From Pseudarthrobacter sp. Fe7 (GTDB lineage: Bacteria > Actinomycetota > Actinomycetes > Actinomycetales > Micrococcaceae): a stretch of DNA of 64,000 nucleotides. Under the pieces are notes generated by a model that was not told the DNA's origin, did no database searches, and worked only from the letters and a program-made list of their open reading frames with translations. Position numbers and translations under genes: made by a program. Location of the stretch: the NCBI GenBank assembly GCA_024372495.1, contig CP099977.1, forward strand, positions 2,914,001 to 2,978,000, read 5' to 3'. Shown here one piece after another: positions 26,867-36,552 of this stretch (positions are counted from its first letter, which is position 1; each line of letters begins with the position of its first letter).

Positions 26867-28414
26867 GGCGCTTCGCATCCACCGAAAAGACGCATGCAAC
26901 CGCCCACCGTGGTGACTCCAGCAAATACCTGGAAAACACCCTGCCCGCCATCGCCTCAGCGATCCACGCCGGCGCGGACCTCGTGGAAGTGGACGTCCGG
27001 GTCACGAAGGACGGGCAAGTGATCCTTCTCCATGATGCTTCCCTGTTGAGGATCTGGGGCCTGGACTGTAACGCCGCAGACGCCGACTACGACCGGATCG
27101 GCCGACTGGGCACTGGGGAGGAGCGGATCCCGCTGCTCTCCGAAGCCCTCGACCTTTTCCGCGGCAGCCCGGCCAAACTGCTCATCGACATGGACGAGCC
27201 CGGCCCTGCTGAGGCCGCTGCCGCCGTCGTACGCCAAAGCGGCGTGGCAGTGTCCTGGTGCGGGAACCTGGACGGAATGCGGACCATCCGCGCGCTGGAC
27301 CAGGATGCCCGGATCTGGCTGCCGTGGAACAAAAGGGTCGCCCCGCCCGAAGACCTGCTGGCCGAACTGAATCCCGAATTCGTCAACTCCGAATACGTGC
27401 TTCTCAACAAGGAGATGGTGGACAACATTCACTCAGCGGGGGCGAAGGTTTCCTGCTGGACGGTGGATGACGCGGAGTCCATGCGCTGGGCGTTGGGACT
27501 TGGCGCGGATTCGATCACGAGCAACAAGCTGGATCTGCTGCAGAGGGTGATAGCCGAAGATCCCGAAGCATGGGCTTCGGCGCAGGCGCCCACGGCGCTG
27601 GCCGGGGAGGAGATCCTCGAGGCGCGAAAGGTCGCCCTCGAACTTGCCGAGTGGGCCGTCGAGTACATGCACGACGCCGATCGGGGCCAGGTCTCCACCA
27701 AGGCGCACCCTGCTGATCTGGTCACGGAAGTGGATGTCGCCGTCGAGCGCTATGTCCGCGAAGTTATTGCCGCCCGACTTCCCGGCCACACCGTGGTTGG
27801 CGAGGAAATGGGCGGACTCGCCGTGCCCGGCGCACCATGTTGGTACCTTGATCCCGTGGACGGAACCACCAACTACGTGAACCACATTCCCTGGACGGCG
27901 TTCTCGCTTGCCTTAGCGGTGGACCACAAGCCCGCGGTAGCCGTCGTCGCAGACCCCTGGCGCGGTGAGATCTTCGAAGCCGTAGCTGGTGCCGGTGCCC
28001 GATTGAACGGGCGTTCCCTATCGCTATCGCAGGCAAAGAACCCGGGACCTGCGAGCCTTGCTGGAACGGTGGTGGCCACGGAGCCTGGCTGGACACCTGC
28101 CATGGCCGGGAATGCTGGAACTGCTCGCTGCCCTCGGCAGGCAGCACAGCATCATGCGGATCATGGGATCAGCAACCATGACTGTCGTCGGAATCGCCGC
28201 CGGACGTGGCGCGGGTGCGATCATCGGCAGCTTCAGCCCGATCGACCACCTGGCGGCCACGCTCATAGTCCAAGAAGCCGGAGGCGTCGTTTTGAATTCC
28301 GACGGCGAAACTGACACCTTCCCGGAACAAGGCGGAGTGCTTGCCGCCCGCCCGGAGCACTCTCCCGAACTTTTTCGGCTATGGAAACAAGCGTATGCAG
28401 ACGCCCGCAGCTGA
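26863..28414 (+). CDS. Glycerophosphodiesterase-inositol monophosphatase fusion, frameshift near 28101
   Basis: One polypeptide carries two enzymes. Residues 1-230 are a GDPD-type phosphodiesterase: HRG at 15-17, ENT at 24-26, Glu42/Asp44 and HD at 57-58 form the metal and acid/base sites. Residues about 250-515 are an inositol-monophosphatase-family domain: GEE at 313, DPVDGTTN at 330-337, and later SPIDHLAATLIVQEAGG. It starts at TTG 26863 overlapping the ATPase stop. One extra base around 28101-28110 shifts the last 100 residues to another frame ending at 28414. I infer stepwise diester cleavage and dephosphorylation of an imported compound such as a glycerophospho-inositol; substrate is unproven. 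Confidence 0.82.
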
Positions 28415-29254
28415 GGACACGAGCCCGCACGTCGAAGCAATCTTCAATCTTGACCGGCGAAGCAAATTCGAACTCGTCAGCGAGATCCATCTTGGCTTTC
28501 CGACCCACCACCCCCAGGGCATGGCCTTCGCCAACGGACTTACGTTCCTATCGTCCGTGGAGATTCTTCGCGCACCGCGTCCCTCGCCCGATCCAGCACT
28601 GCGTAGCCGCGGCCAGGGAAAGGGGCACGTTTTCGTCATTGGAACGGGGGGCGACATGATCCATGACCTGGACCTCGGCGAGGACTCCCTCTACCACCCC
28701 GGCGGCATCGACTTCGACGGCGACCACGTATGGGTCTCGGCAGCGGAATACCGGGCCGGAGGCTCGAGCATCATTTACACGGTTGATCCGGACACTTTTG
28801 AGGTGCAAGAGCGCTTCCGCGTCGATGACCATATCGGGTGGGTACTCCGCGACCCAAGCGCGGACCTCGTCTTCGGTGGAAGCTGGGGTTCCCGGCATCT
28901 CTACACGTGGGATACGGGCGGCCGCCTCGTGGACAAGTGGGAGAACCCTGGCCACTTCGTTGACTACCAGGATGCCCAGTTCCTGCAACCAGGGCTTCTG
29001 CTGTGCAGCGGGATCTCCCTGCTGCCGCAAAACGACGGAACGGCTTTTGAACTCGGCGGACTGGCCCTCGTGGAGCCACACGAGCACAACATCAGAAAGG
29101 ACGTTCCCATCAACGTCTTCAGCCCCGCCGGCCACGTCATCACCCGCAACCCGATGACGATTTCGGCCGATGACTCCGGGCTGCTGTTCCATACGGCGCC
29201 AGACGATGGCCAAGACACGGGGGAACTCGAATCTTCAGCTACCGAATTACGTAA
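28395..29254 (+). CDS. DUF6454-like protein, frameshift near 29228
   Basis: This soluble protein of about 287 residues starts at ATG 28395, 20 bp inside the end of the fusion gene, with GGAAA upstream. It looks like a beta-propeller or SMP-30-like fold: repeated blades with GGIDFDGDHVWVS, DHIGWVLRD, FVDYQDAQF. I assign it tentatively to DUF6454. The frame runs past the natural end; adding one C at 29228 gives a natural ending RIFSYRIT and stop at 29252-29254. No signal peptide. Its place as the last gene of the importer operon suggests a cytosolic role in the same pathway, but no activity is known to me. Confidence 0.7.
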
Positions 29255-29456
29255 CTTTCAAGACCGGGAAATGCCCGATCAGGCGGCCCGCGTGAATGGC
29301 GGCCGACCGCATTTGCTTCACCCGTCAAGGCGGCCACCAAGTCTGGACCCCCTCCCCGGGATTGCAGGATTTCTATTTACCACTGGCGGCAGACGGCCAG
29401 GAGCGTGGACGAACCGGCGTGGACCTACCACTGTGGATGAACCACACCAAAAACCA
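29255..29456. other. Intergenic, no supported gene
   Basis: About 200 bases between the corrected DUF6454-like stop and the permease promoter. A plus-strand frame stays open here but lacks a start or known motif. No clear terminator hairpin is visible. Confidence 0.4.
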
Positions 29457-29552
29457 TTGACCGCAGTGTGATGTGGGGCATAGTATTCAAGTCACGCCAC
29501 TCACTTTCCATGTAGCGGAAACTCTCTTCCACTCTTGTTGTAGACAAAGGAG
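29457..29552 (+). promoter_or_regulatory. Promoter and probable GntR operator of the glycolate operon
   Basis: TTGACC (29457-29462) and TAGTAT (29481-29486) with an 18-bp spacer form a good sigma-70-type promoter. Further down, TTGT and ACAA at 29535-29538 and 29544-29547, separated by 5 bp, resemble operators of the LldR/GlcC branch of FadR-type GntR regulators, and abut the ribosome binding site GGAG (29549-29552). Binding there could block transcription or translation. The candidate regulator is encoded at the other end of the operon. Confidence 0.55.
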
Positions 29553-29558
29553 TCTCTT

Positions 29559-31304
29559 GTGACTGCGTTCCAACAGATCGTCGACCCTCTGGGGTCCCTC
29601 GCCCTGGGGGCGGTTTTAGCAGCCCTTCCGCTCATCCTTCTGTTTATCCTGCTCGGCGTCTTCAAGGCCAAAGCCTGGAAGGCGGCCGTTGCCAGCCTCG
29701 TCCTCTCCATCGTGCTGGCTGTCACCGTATGGCGAATGCCTGCCGGCCAGGCCATAAGCGCGACCGCCGAAGGTGCTTTCTATGGCTTCTTCCCAATTCT
29801 GTGGATCCTGATCAATGCCCTTTGGGTCTACAGGCTGACAACTGAAACCCGGTGGTTTGGCGTGCTCGGCGCGACAATCCGGTCCGTTTCAAGTGACCTT
29901 CGCATCCTGACAATCCTGATCGCTTTCTGCTTCGGGGCGCTTCTGGAGGCACTGGCAGGGTTCGGCGCACCGGTGGCGATCACTTCGGGCATGCTGATCG
30001 CAGCGGGCATGAAGCCCCTCAAATCCGCAGCGGTCTCGCTCCTGGCCAACACCGCCCCCGTTGCTTTCGGCGCCATGGGTTCTCCCGTTATTGCCCTCAG
30101 CGGCGTCACCGGCATTCCGCTGGCAACCGTTTCGTCCATGGCCGGCCGGCAGACTCCGTTCCTGGCGCTCATTGTCCCGCTCCTGCTGGTGTTCATCGTG
30201 GACGGCAAACGCGGCGTCCGCCAGACGTGGCCCGCCGCGATTGTCGGGGGAACAGTATTCGCCATTGTTCAGTTCCTCACCTCGAACTTCTTCACCGTCG
30301 AACTCACGGACGTCCTGGCCGGAATCTTTGCCATCGCAGCTGTCCTGCTGCTGCTTCGGGTGTGGAAGCCCGCCCAGACGATGACGGCCGATTCTGCGGC
30401 CGTGGAGGAGGGACCCGAATCCATCACGCTGGGCGCCGAGAGGGCCGCCGTGGCCGGACGGGCAGGATCGTCAGCGGCCGACGGCGGAATGGCCGGCGGA
30501 ACGGGACGGCAAGTCCAGCAGCCTCAAGGGTCAGCCAGGGAACAGGGTGTTTCAACCCGCCCCCTACCCCGGGAGATCTGGATGGCGATAGCACCCTACC
30601 TCATCATCATCGCCGTCTTCTCCGTCTCCCAGATACCGGCAGTCAAGTCCTGGCTCACTGCCGCCGGCGGCTTTTCGTTCAGCTGGCCCGGGCTCGACGT
30701 CCTCGGAGAGAATGGCAAGCCGGTCTCATCGCAAACCATGCGCTTCGACCACCTCAAGGCCACCGGAACGCTCCTGCTCATCTCCGGTCTTTTCACGCTC
30801 GCCCTATACCGGATTCGATTCGGTGATGGCGTGAGGATCTACATCAAGACGCTGGCGATGCTCCGTTGGACCATCCTGACCGTATGCTCCGTGCTGGCCC
30901 TTTCGTTCGTCATGAACCTCTCGGGTGAAACCGCAACCCTCGGCGTCGCCCTCGCCTCGACTGGCGGGCTCTTCGCCGTGCTCTCTCCAGTCCTGGGCTG
31001 GGTTGGCGTTGCGCTCACCGGCTCGGACACTTCGTCGAACTCGCTGTTCGGCCAGCTCCAAGTGACTGCTGCCTCGCATGCCGGCCTTTCGCCGGTGCTG
31101 ATGGCCGCCACCAACTCCTCCGCCGGCGTCCTGGGCAAGATGCTCTCCCTGCAGAACCTGGCCGTGGCCGCGGCCGCCGTCGGGATCGAAGGGCTCGAAA
31201 GCACCCTGTTCCGCCGGCTTTTGGGCTGGAGCATCGGCCTGCTGGCACTCCTTACCATCCTTGTCCTGCTCCAGACCAACGTCCTCGCGTGGATGGTGCC
31301 GTAA
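29559..31304 (+). CDS. Lactate/glycolate permease (LctP family)
   Basis: This 581-residue proton-coupled 2-hydroxycarboxylate permease has about 12-14 membrane segments. Family marks include EALAGFGAPVAITSG and LLANTAPVAFGAMGSP in the first half and TGSDTSSNSLFGQLQ in the second. A Gly/Ala/Gln-rich cytosolic loop (about residues 280-335) is longer than in E. coli LldP. GTG 29559 follows GGAG by 6 bp. Co-location with glcD and malate synthase G argues for glycolate as the main substrate. Confidence 0.92.
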   Translation: MTAFQQIVDPLGSLALGAVLAALPLILLFILLGVFKAKAWKAAVASLVLSIVLAVTVWRMPAGQAISATAEGAFYGFFPILWILINALWVYRLTTETRWFGVLGATIRSVSSDLRILTILIAFCFGALLEALAGFGAPVAITSGMLIAAGMKPLKSAAVSLLANTAPVAFGAMGSPVIALSGVTGIPLATVSSMAGRQTPFLALIVPLLLVFIVDGKRGVRQTWPAAIVGGTVFAIVQFLTSNFFTVELTDVLAGIFAIAAVLLLLRVWKPAQTMTADSAAVEEGPESITLGAERAAVAGRAGSSAADGGMAGGTGRQVQQPQGSAREQGVSTRPLPREIWMAIAPYLIIIAVFSVSQIPAVKSWLTAAGGFSFSWPGLDVLGENGKPVSSQTMRFDHLKATGTLLLISGLFTLALYRIRFGDGVRIYIKTLAMLRWTILTVCSVLALSFVMNLSGETATLGVALASTGGLFAVLSPVLGWVGVALTGSDTSSNSLFGQLQVTAASHAGLSPVLMAATNSSAGVLGKMLSLQNLAVAAAAVGIEGLESTLFRRLLGWSIGLLALLTILVLLQTNVLAWMVP

Positions 31305-31355
31305 GCAGGCGCACGGCACCAATTCCACCCCTGCATAACGACCGGAAGGCCCATC

Positions 31356-32756
31356 ATGACCGTCAAGACAGCCTCGACCCCCGCTCCGCACGCAGCAGCC
31401 ACCCCCTCGCCCGCTGCTGCCGTCCTGGCAGCGCATCCACGGGCCACCACGGACGCCGACACCCGCCAAGCCGCGGCCACCGACCGCTCCGGCTACGTCC
31501 CCGCCACAATGCCGGACGGGGTGGTCATCGCCCAAAGCGTTGACGACGTCGTCGAATTGCTGCGCCTGGCACAAGCCGGCCACGTTCCCGTCGTCCCACG
31601 CGGAGCAGGCACCGGCCTGGCTGCCGGGGCCAGCGCCCATGAGGGTCAGATCGTGCTCGACGTCTCCCGCATGAACCGTATTCTGTCCATCGATCCTGTG
31701 GAGATGATCGCCGTCGTCGAACCCGGCGTGCTCAACGCCGAGGTCAATGCCGCTGCGGCCCGGCACGGGCTCTTCTACGCCCCCGATCCCGCGAGCACCG
31801 CAATATGCTCGATTGGCGGGAACGTTGCCACGAACGCCGGGGGCATGTGGTGCGCAAAGTACGGGGTCACCCGCGAATCGGTACTCGGGTTGACCATTGT
31901 CCTGGCCGACGGGCGCATCCTGCGCACGGGCAGGAGGACGATCAAGGGCGTCACCGGCTACGACCTCAACGCTCTCTTCATCGGTTCCGAGGGAACCCTG
32001 GGTGTGGTGGTTGAGGCCACGCTTCGCCTGCGGCCGAAACCCGTGCGGACGGAGACCCTTGCAGCCTACTTCACCGATATCGAGGCAGCTGGCCGGGCCG
32101 CCTCCGCAATCACTGCTGCACGCATCCAGCCCTCGATCCTGGAACTGATGGACGGGCCCACCCTTGAAGCCGTCGACCAGGCTGAGGGCACCAGGCACCG
32201 CGAGCTCGGCGGGGCTTTCCTCCTTGCCCAGACAGACGGCTACGGCGCCCACCTCGAACTCGACGAGATCGCCCAGGCCATCAGCCCATACGCCACGTCG
32301 GTCCACCGTGCCGCCGATGCCAGTGAGGCAGACGCGCTGGTCAAGGCCCGGCGCGACGCCATCCCGGCCCTGGAAAGACTGGGCCGGGTCTCGATAGGTG
32401 ACATCGCCGTCCCGCGCAACCGGCTCGCCGAGGCCTTCGCCGGACTCGAGGACATAGCGTCCCGAAGGGGTGTCCGGATCTTCAGCGTTGCCCACGCAGC
32501 TGACGGGAATCTGCACCCCATGCTCGTCGTCGATCCTCAAGAGTCCATCACCGATGGCCCGGCGAAGGCCGCGCTCGGGGACATGTTCCATCTGGCCCAG
32601 CGCCTCGACGGCACCCTTACCGGTGAACACGGCGTAGGACTGCTGAAACGGGAATGGGTTGGCGAGGAAGTCGGCGAGACCTCCCGGTCGATCCAGCAGG
32701 CAATCAAAAACGTCATCGACCCGACAGGGATACTCAACCCCGGCAAAGCCATCTGA
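31356..32756 (+). CDS. glcD: Glycolate oxidase/FAD-linked dehydrogenase subunit GlcD
   Basis: This 466-residue flavoprotein of the VAO/PCMH fold oxidises 2-hydroxy acids, here probably glycolate to glyoxylate. FAD-binding segments are VVPRGAGTGLAAGA, CSIGGNVATNAGG and FIGSEGTLGVV; the C-terminal cap ends with LTGEHGVGLLKREW. GlcE and GlcF subunits, usual in the enterobacterial enzyme, are absent from this operon, so GlcD may act alone or with partners elsewhere. A D-lactate dehydrogenase is the main alternative. It lies 51 bp after the permease gene. Confidence 0.88.
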   Translation: MTVKTASTPAPHAAATPSPAAAVLAAHPRATTDADTRQAAATDRSGYVPATMPDGVVIAQSVDDVVELLRLAQAGHVPVVPRGAGTGLAAGASAHEGQIVLDVSRMNRILSIDPVEMIAVVEPGVLNAEVNAAAARHGLFYAPDPASTAICSIGGNVATNAGGMWCAKYGVTRESVLGLTIVLADGRILRTGRRTIKGVTGYDLNALFIGSEGTLGVVVEATLRLRPKPVRTETLAAYFTDIEAAGRAASAITAARIQPSILELMDGPTLEAVDQAEGTRHRELGGAFLLAQTDGYGAHLELDEIAQAISPYATSVHRAADASEADALVKARRDAIPALERLGRVSIGDIAVPRNRLAEAFAGLEDIASRRGVRIFSVAHAADGNLHPMLVVDPQESITDGPAKAALGDMFHLAQRLDGTLTGEHGVGLLKREWVGEEVGETSRSIQQAIKNVIDPTGILNPGKAI

Positions 32757-32833
32757 AACGGGGTAGTCGTGAACACCTAGGTTCAACACGGAAATTTCTT
32801 TAACACCGAACACCTTTATTAGGAGCAAGAAGT

Positions 32834-35017
32834 ATGTCGTCGCACGTGAAGACAAACGGACTCAGTGTCGCGGAAGGCCTTTATGCCTTCGTCCGGGATG
32901 AGGCACTCCCCGGCACCGGGATCGAGCAGGAAGCCTTCTGGGCTGGGGCAGCAGCGCTCATCAACGAATTTTCCCCACAGGTGCGGGAATTGCTGGCAAC
33001 CCGTGACCGGTTGCAGGAGCAGATCGACGAGTTTCACCGCTCCCACGCAGGCCCCGGCGATCCCGAGGCGTACGAGGCCTTCCTTCGTTCCATTGGCTAC
33101 CTGGCCGACGAGCCGGGAGACTTCAGAATCACCACGGAGCGCGTCGATCCGGAAATCGCCACAGTATCCGGTCCCCGCCTGGTCGTGCCGCTGTTGAACG
33201 CCCGCTTCGCCACCAATGCGGCCAACGCCCGTTGGGGTTCACTCTATGACGCGCTCTACGGGACAGATGTGATCGATGAGGCGGAAGGGCGTGAGCGCAG
33301 CGGCACCTACAACCCCATCCGGGGTGCTGCCGTCGTGGCCATCGGCCGGCAGTTCCTCGACGAACATATGCCTTTAGCGTCCGGCTCCCACGCGGACGTA
33401 ACGGCCTACCGCGTGGTCGACGGCGCCTTGGTTGCCGATAATGCCATGGGCACCACCGGCCTCACCGAACCTTCCCAGTTCGCAGGCTACCGGGGCACCG
33501 CGGTGGAACCGGACGCCGTGCTGCTGGTGCACCACGGCCTGCACGCTGAAATCCAGATCGACCGGAACCATCCCATTGGAGCCGGTGACCAGGCAGGCGT
33601 GAAGGACATTGTCCTGGAGTCGGCGGTCACCACGATCATGGACCTCGAGGACTCGGTGGCGGCAGTGGATGCCGAGGACAAGGTGGCAGGCTACCGGAAC
33701 TGGCTCCAGCTCATGCAGGGAACGTTGACGGCTGAGGTCGAGAAGGGCGGCAAGAGCTTCGCACGCAAGCTTAATTCCGACCGCGTCTACACAGCCCCCG
33801 GTGGATCAGAGCTGACGCTGCCGGGCCGCTCCCTGCTGCTTATCCGCCAGGTGGGCCATCTGATGACCAGCGGCGCCGTCCTCGACGCGGCCGGTAACCC
33901 CGTGCCCGAGGAGATCCTTGACGCTCTCTTCACCGGCCTTGGCTCGGTGCACGACCTGCGCGGACCCCATGCGGGGAACAACTCCCGGACCGGGTCGGTC
34001 TATATCGTCAAACCCAAGATGCACGGGCCCCAAGAGGTAGCCGTGGCCTGTGCCCTGCTCGCGGGCGTGGAATCCGTCCTGGGCCTTGACCCGCTGACCC
34101 TCAAGATCGGGATCATGGATGAAGAGCGCCGCACCTCCGCGAACCTCAAGGCGTGCATTTGGGAGGCACGCGACCGGGTGGCGTTCATAAACACCGGATT
34201 CCTCGACCGCACCGGAGACGAGATCCACACCTCAATGTTCGCCGGACCGATGGTCCGCAAGGCCGACATGCGCTCCACCAGCTGGATCAAAGCCTACGAA
34301 GACGCCAACGTAGACATCGGACTCGAGTGCGGTTTCGCAGGGCGGGCCCAGATCGGCAAGGGCATGTGGGCTGCGCCGGACAACCTGGCTGACATGCTTG
34401 AGCAAAAAGTCGCCCACCCCCTTGCCGGCGCCGACTGCGCCTGGGTCCCATCCCCGACCGCCGCGACCCTGCACGCCATCCACTACCACCAGGTCGACGT
34501 GGATGCCCAGCAGGCGCAGCTGGGACAGGCACGCCGCTCAACCCTTCAGCAGCTGCTCACCATTCCCGTGGGACAGCCTGCGGACTGGGACGCAGAATCC
34601 CGGCGCAACGAACTGGACAACAACATCCAGAGCACACTCGGCTACGTCGTGCGCTGGGTCAACGCCGGCGTCGGCTGCTCCAAGGTCCCCGACATTCACG
34701 GCACGGCGTTGATGGAGGACCGCGCCACCTGCCGGATCAGCTCCCAGCACACCTCCAACTGGCTCCTCCACGGCGTCATCACACATGAACAAGTGGAGGA
34801 TTCCCTGCGCCGCATGGCCGAGGTGGTGGACGCACAAAATGCCGGTGACCCGGATTATCTGCCATTATCGCCGTCATTCGACACCGAAGCTTTCCAGGCT
34901 GCACGCGAGCTCGCACTCCAGGGGGTTGACCAGCCCTCCGGCTACACCGAGCCAATCCTCCACCGGCGCCGGGAAGCGCAAAAACACACCACCGACCTTG
35001 CCAGGAGCGCATCATGA
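32834..35017 (+). CDS. glcB: Malate synthase G
   Basis: This 727-residue cytosolic enzyme condenses glyoxylate with acetyl-CoA to give malate, the second step after glycolate oxidation. The length and motifs fit isoform [43 protein letters not shown] and the C-terminal [20 protein letters not shown] lies before ATG 32834. It ends in an ATGA overlap with the GlcG gene. Isoform G in this operon supports growth on glycolate or related two-carbon acids. Confidence 0.95.
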   Translation: MSSHVKTNGLSVAEGLYAFVRDEALPGTGIEQEAFWAGAAALINEFSPQVRELLATRDRLQEQIDEFHRSHAGPGDPEAYEAFLRSIGYLADEPGDFRITTERVDPEIATVSGPRLVVPLLNARFATNAANARWGSLYDALYGTDVIDEAEGRERSGTYNPIRGAAVVAIGRQFLDEHMPLASGSHADVTAYRVVDGALVADNAMGTTGLTEPSQFAGYRGTAVEPDAVLLVHHGLHAEIQIDRNHPIGAGDQAGVKDIVLESAVTTIMDLEDSVAAVDAEDKVAGYRNWLQLMQGTLTAEVEKGGKSFARKLNSDRVYTAPGGSELTLPGRSLLLIRQVGHLMTSGAVLDAAGNPVPEEILDALFTGLGSVHDLRGPHAGNNSRTGSVYIVKPKMHGPQEVAVACALLAGVESVLGLDPLTLKIGIMDEERRTSANLKACIWEARDRVAFINTGFLDRTGDEIHTSMFAGPMVRKADMRSTSWIKAYEDANVDIGLECGFAGRAQIGKGMWAAPDNLADMLEQKVAHPLAGADCAWVPSPTAATLHAIHYHQVDVDAQQAQLGQARRSTLQQLLTIPVGQPADWDAESRRNELDNNIQSTLGYVVRWVNAGVGCSKVPDIHGTALMEDRATCRISSQHTSNWLLHGVITHEQVEDSLRRMAEVVDAQNAGDPDYLPLSPSFDTEAFQAARELALQGVDQPSGYTEPILHRRREAQKHTTDLARSAS

Positions 35018-35442
35018 GCCTGAATCTCGACACCGCCCAGTCCATCATCGCCGAGGCACTCGCTGCAGCACACCAGCACGGCTTCAAGCCGCTGACCGTC
35101 GTCGTGCTCGACGCGGGAGGGCACGTTATTGCCGCCGCCCGGCAGGACGGCGCTTCGAACAACCGCTTCGATATCGCCAACGGCAAGGCGTACGGGGCCC
35201 TGGCCCTCGGCATGGGCTCGCGGGCCCTCATGGAACGGGCCGAGCAGCAGGCCTACTTCATTGCGGCCGCAGCTGCTGCCATCGGCGGACGTCTCATCCC
35301 GGTCCCCGGCGGAGTGCTCGTCCGCGGCAGCGACGGCACGATCCAGGGCGCCGTGGGCATCAGCGGCGACACCTCCGACAACGATGAGACCGCAGCATCC
35401 AAGGCGATCCAGGCTGCAGGGCTCACAGCACAAGTGTCCTAG
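35014..35442 (+). CDS. glcG: GlcG/HbpS-family protein
   Basis: This 142-residue small protein belongs to the GlcG/HbpS family, often coded with glycolate genes and in some cases heme-binding. Typical features are [22 protein letters not shown] and the C-terminal [14 protein letters not shown] with the family's glycine-rich ligand loop. There is no signal peptide, so it is cytosolic here. It is translationally coupled to malate synthase (ATGA). Its job in glycolate use is not established. Confidence 0.9.
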   Translation: MSLNLDTAQSIIAEALAAAHQHGFKPLTVVVLDAGGHVIAAARQDGASNNRFDIANGKAYGALALGMGSRALMERAEQQAYFIAAAAAAIGGRLIPVPGGVLVRGSDGTIQGAVGISGDTSDNDETAASKAIQAAGLTAQVS

Positions 35443-35464
35443 GGCGAACCGTCTACCCAGCGCT

Positions 35465-35498
35465 TCCAGCCGCCGGAGAAAAACCTCCGGCGGCTGGA
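35465..35498. terminator. Bidirectional terminator between glcG and gntR
   Basis: A 13-14 bp stem (CCAGCCGCCGGAG at 35466-35478 with its complement at 35485-35497) with loop AAAAAC lies between convergent genes. No long T-run on either side. Confidence 0.75.
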
Positions 35499-35510
35499 GC
35501 GTCTCCGGGC

Positions 35511-36216
35511 TCACAGGGCCTGACCGTAGAACCAGTCGATATGTTCACGGACGAGATGGGCTGACAGAGCCCCGTCCCGTGCCTCAACAGCATCGAAAAT
35601 ACCGTGGTGGTGCGCCCGAAGGACATGGACCACTTCCTCCCACGACCCCTGCCGGGCCGCAGCCTCGCTGATGTAATCGCGGATCGCCTCGCGCATTGAC
35701 TCCATCATCGTGCTCACGACGACGTTGCCTGCCAATGCGCTCAGGGCGACATGGAACTGGGCGTCCAGGAGGGTGAAAATTTCAGAAGGCAGCCCCTCAT
35801 CGTCCATCGCCTTGAGCAGCAGGCGCGCATCATCGAGCCTGCTCAGGCGTCCACGAAACGGCCGCGGCATGCTCCAACGCCCACGTCTCAGTCATGATCC
35901 GCGCTTCCACGATGTCCTTGAGGGGCAGCTGCTGGCTCGCAACATGCATGCGCAGGGCTCCGCCCAGGGCATGCGATGGGTTCGAGACCACAACAGTGCC
36001 TGAGTTTGGTCCCGACCCCGTCGAGGAACGGACAACACCCATCACCTCAAGGGACCGGATAGCGTTCCGCACGGACGCCCGGGAAATGCCGAACTGCTCC
36101 GCAAGGGCCCGTTCCCCAGGCAGCCTGTCACCGATCTTGATCTCCCCTGAGCGAAGGCTCTCCTCCACGTGGCGCAGTACAGCGTCGTGCACCCGGACCG
36201 CGCCAAATTCAGTCAT
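35511..36216 (-). CDS. FadR-type GntR regulator, frameshift near 35838
   Basis: This DNA-binding regulator probably controls the glycolate operon. The N-terminal winged helix is clear (RLPGERALAEQFGISRASVRNAIRSL), followed by an FCD effector domain with helices ending in HHHGIFDAVEARDG. The two halves are in different frames. Removing one base at 35838/35839 (minus strand CAGGCTCGAT to CAGCTCGAT) joins TPEQ-LDDARLLLKAM, giving about 235 residues, normal for the family. I start at ATG 36216 (MTEFG). It is convergent with glcG. Effector likely a 2-hydroxy acid. Confidence 0.83.
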
Positions 36217-36455
36217 AGAACCATCATGCCGCAGCAAGTTGCTCCTCGGAGGACGTTCGCATTGCCACAGGCACCAAAGGCCTCCGTGTACCGCAGTCCC
36301 ACGCCCTCAAGTTCAGGATCGGGCACCCTGCTCCGAACTACATTCTCGCCCTTGCAAACGCTAACCCGCGTTAATGTCCGCACTCTTTCAATTGGGCGGA
36401 ATCAAAACCCGCTGAAGCTGACCGAATCTCCCTTAGCGGCTTGAGAAGCAGTTGC

Positions 36456-36498
36456 CCAGGTGCCTGAGCCCTGTACAGTACTGCGCTCAGGCACCTGG
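36456..36498. terminator. Hairpin between gntR and the aldo-keto reductase gene
   Basis: A perfect 13-bp inverted repeat (CCAGGTGCCTGAG at 36456-36468, complement at 36486-36498) with a 17-nt loop that itself contains CTGTACAG. It lies downstream of the minus-strand aldo-keto reductase gene and upstream of gntR. Confidence 0.6.
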
Positions 36499-36552
36499 CG
36501 GCTTTAGCCCTCCTTTACGTGGGCCCTCTCATTTCTGGCGTCGGTTGAGGTT

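Noticed and set aside
30804-32855. Very long antisense ORF (683 codons) opposite the permease and glcD
   Set aside because: It mirrors two well-recognised genes, has no motif, and long antisense frames are expected from the GC3 bias of this genome.
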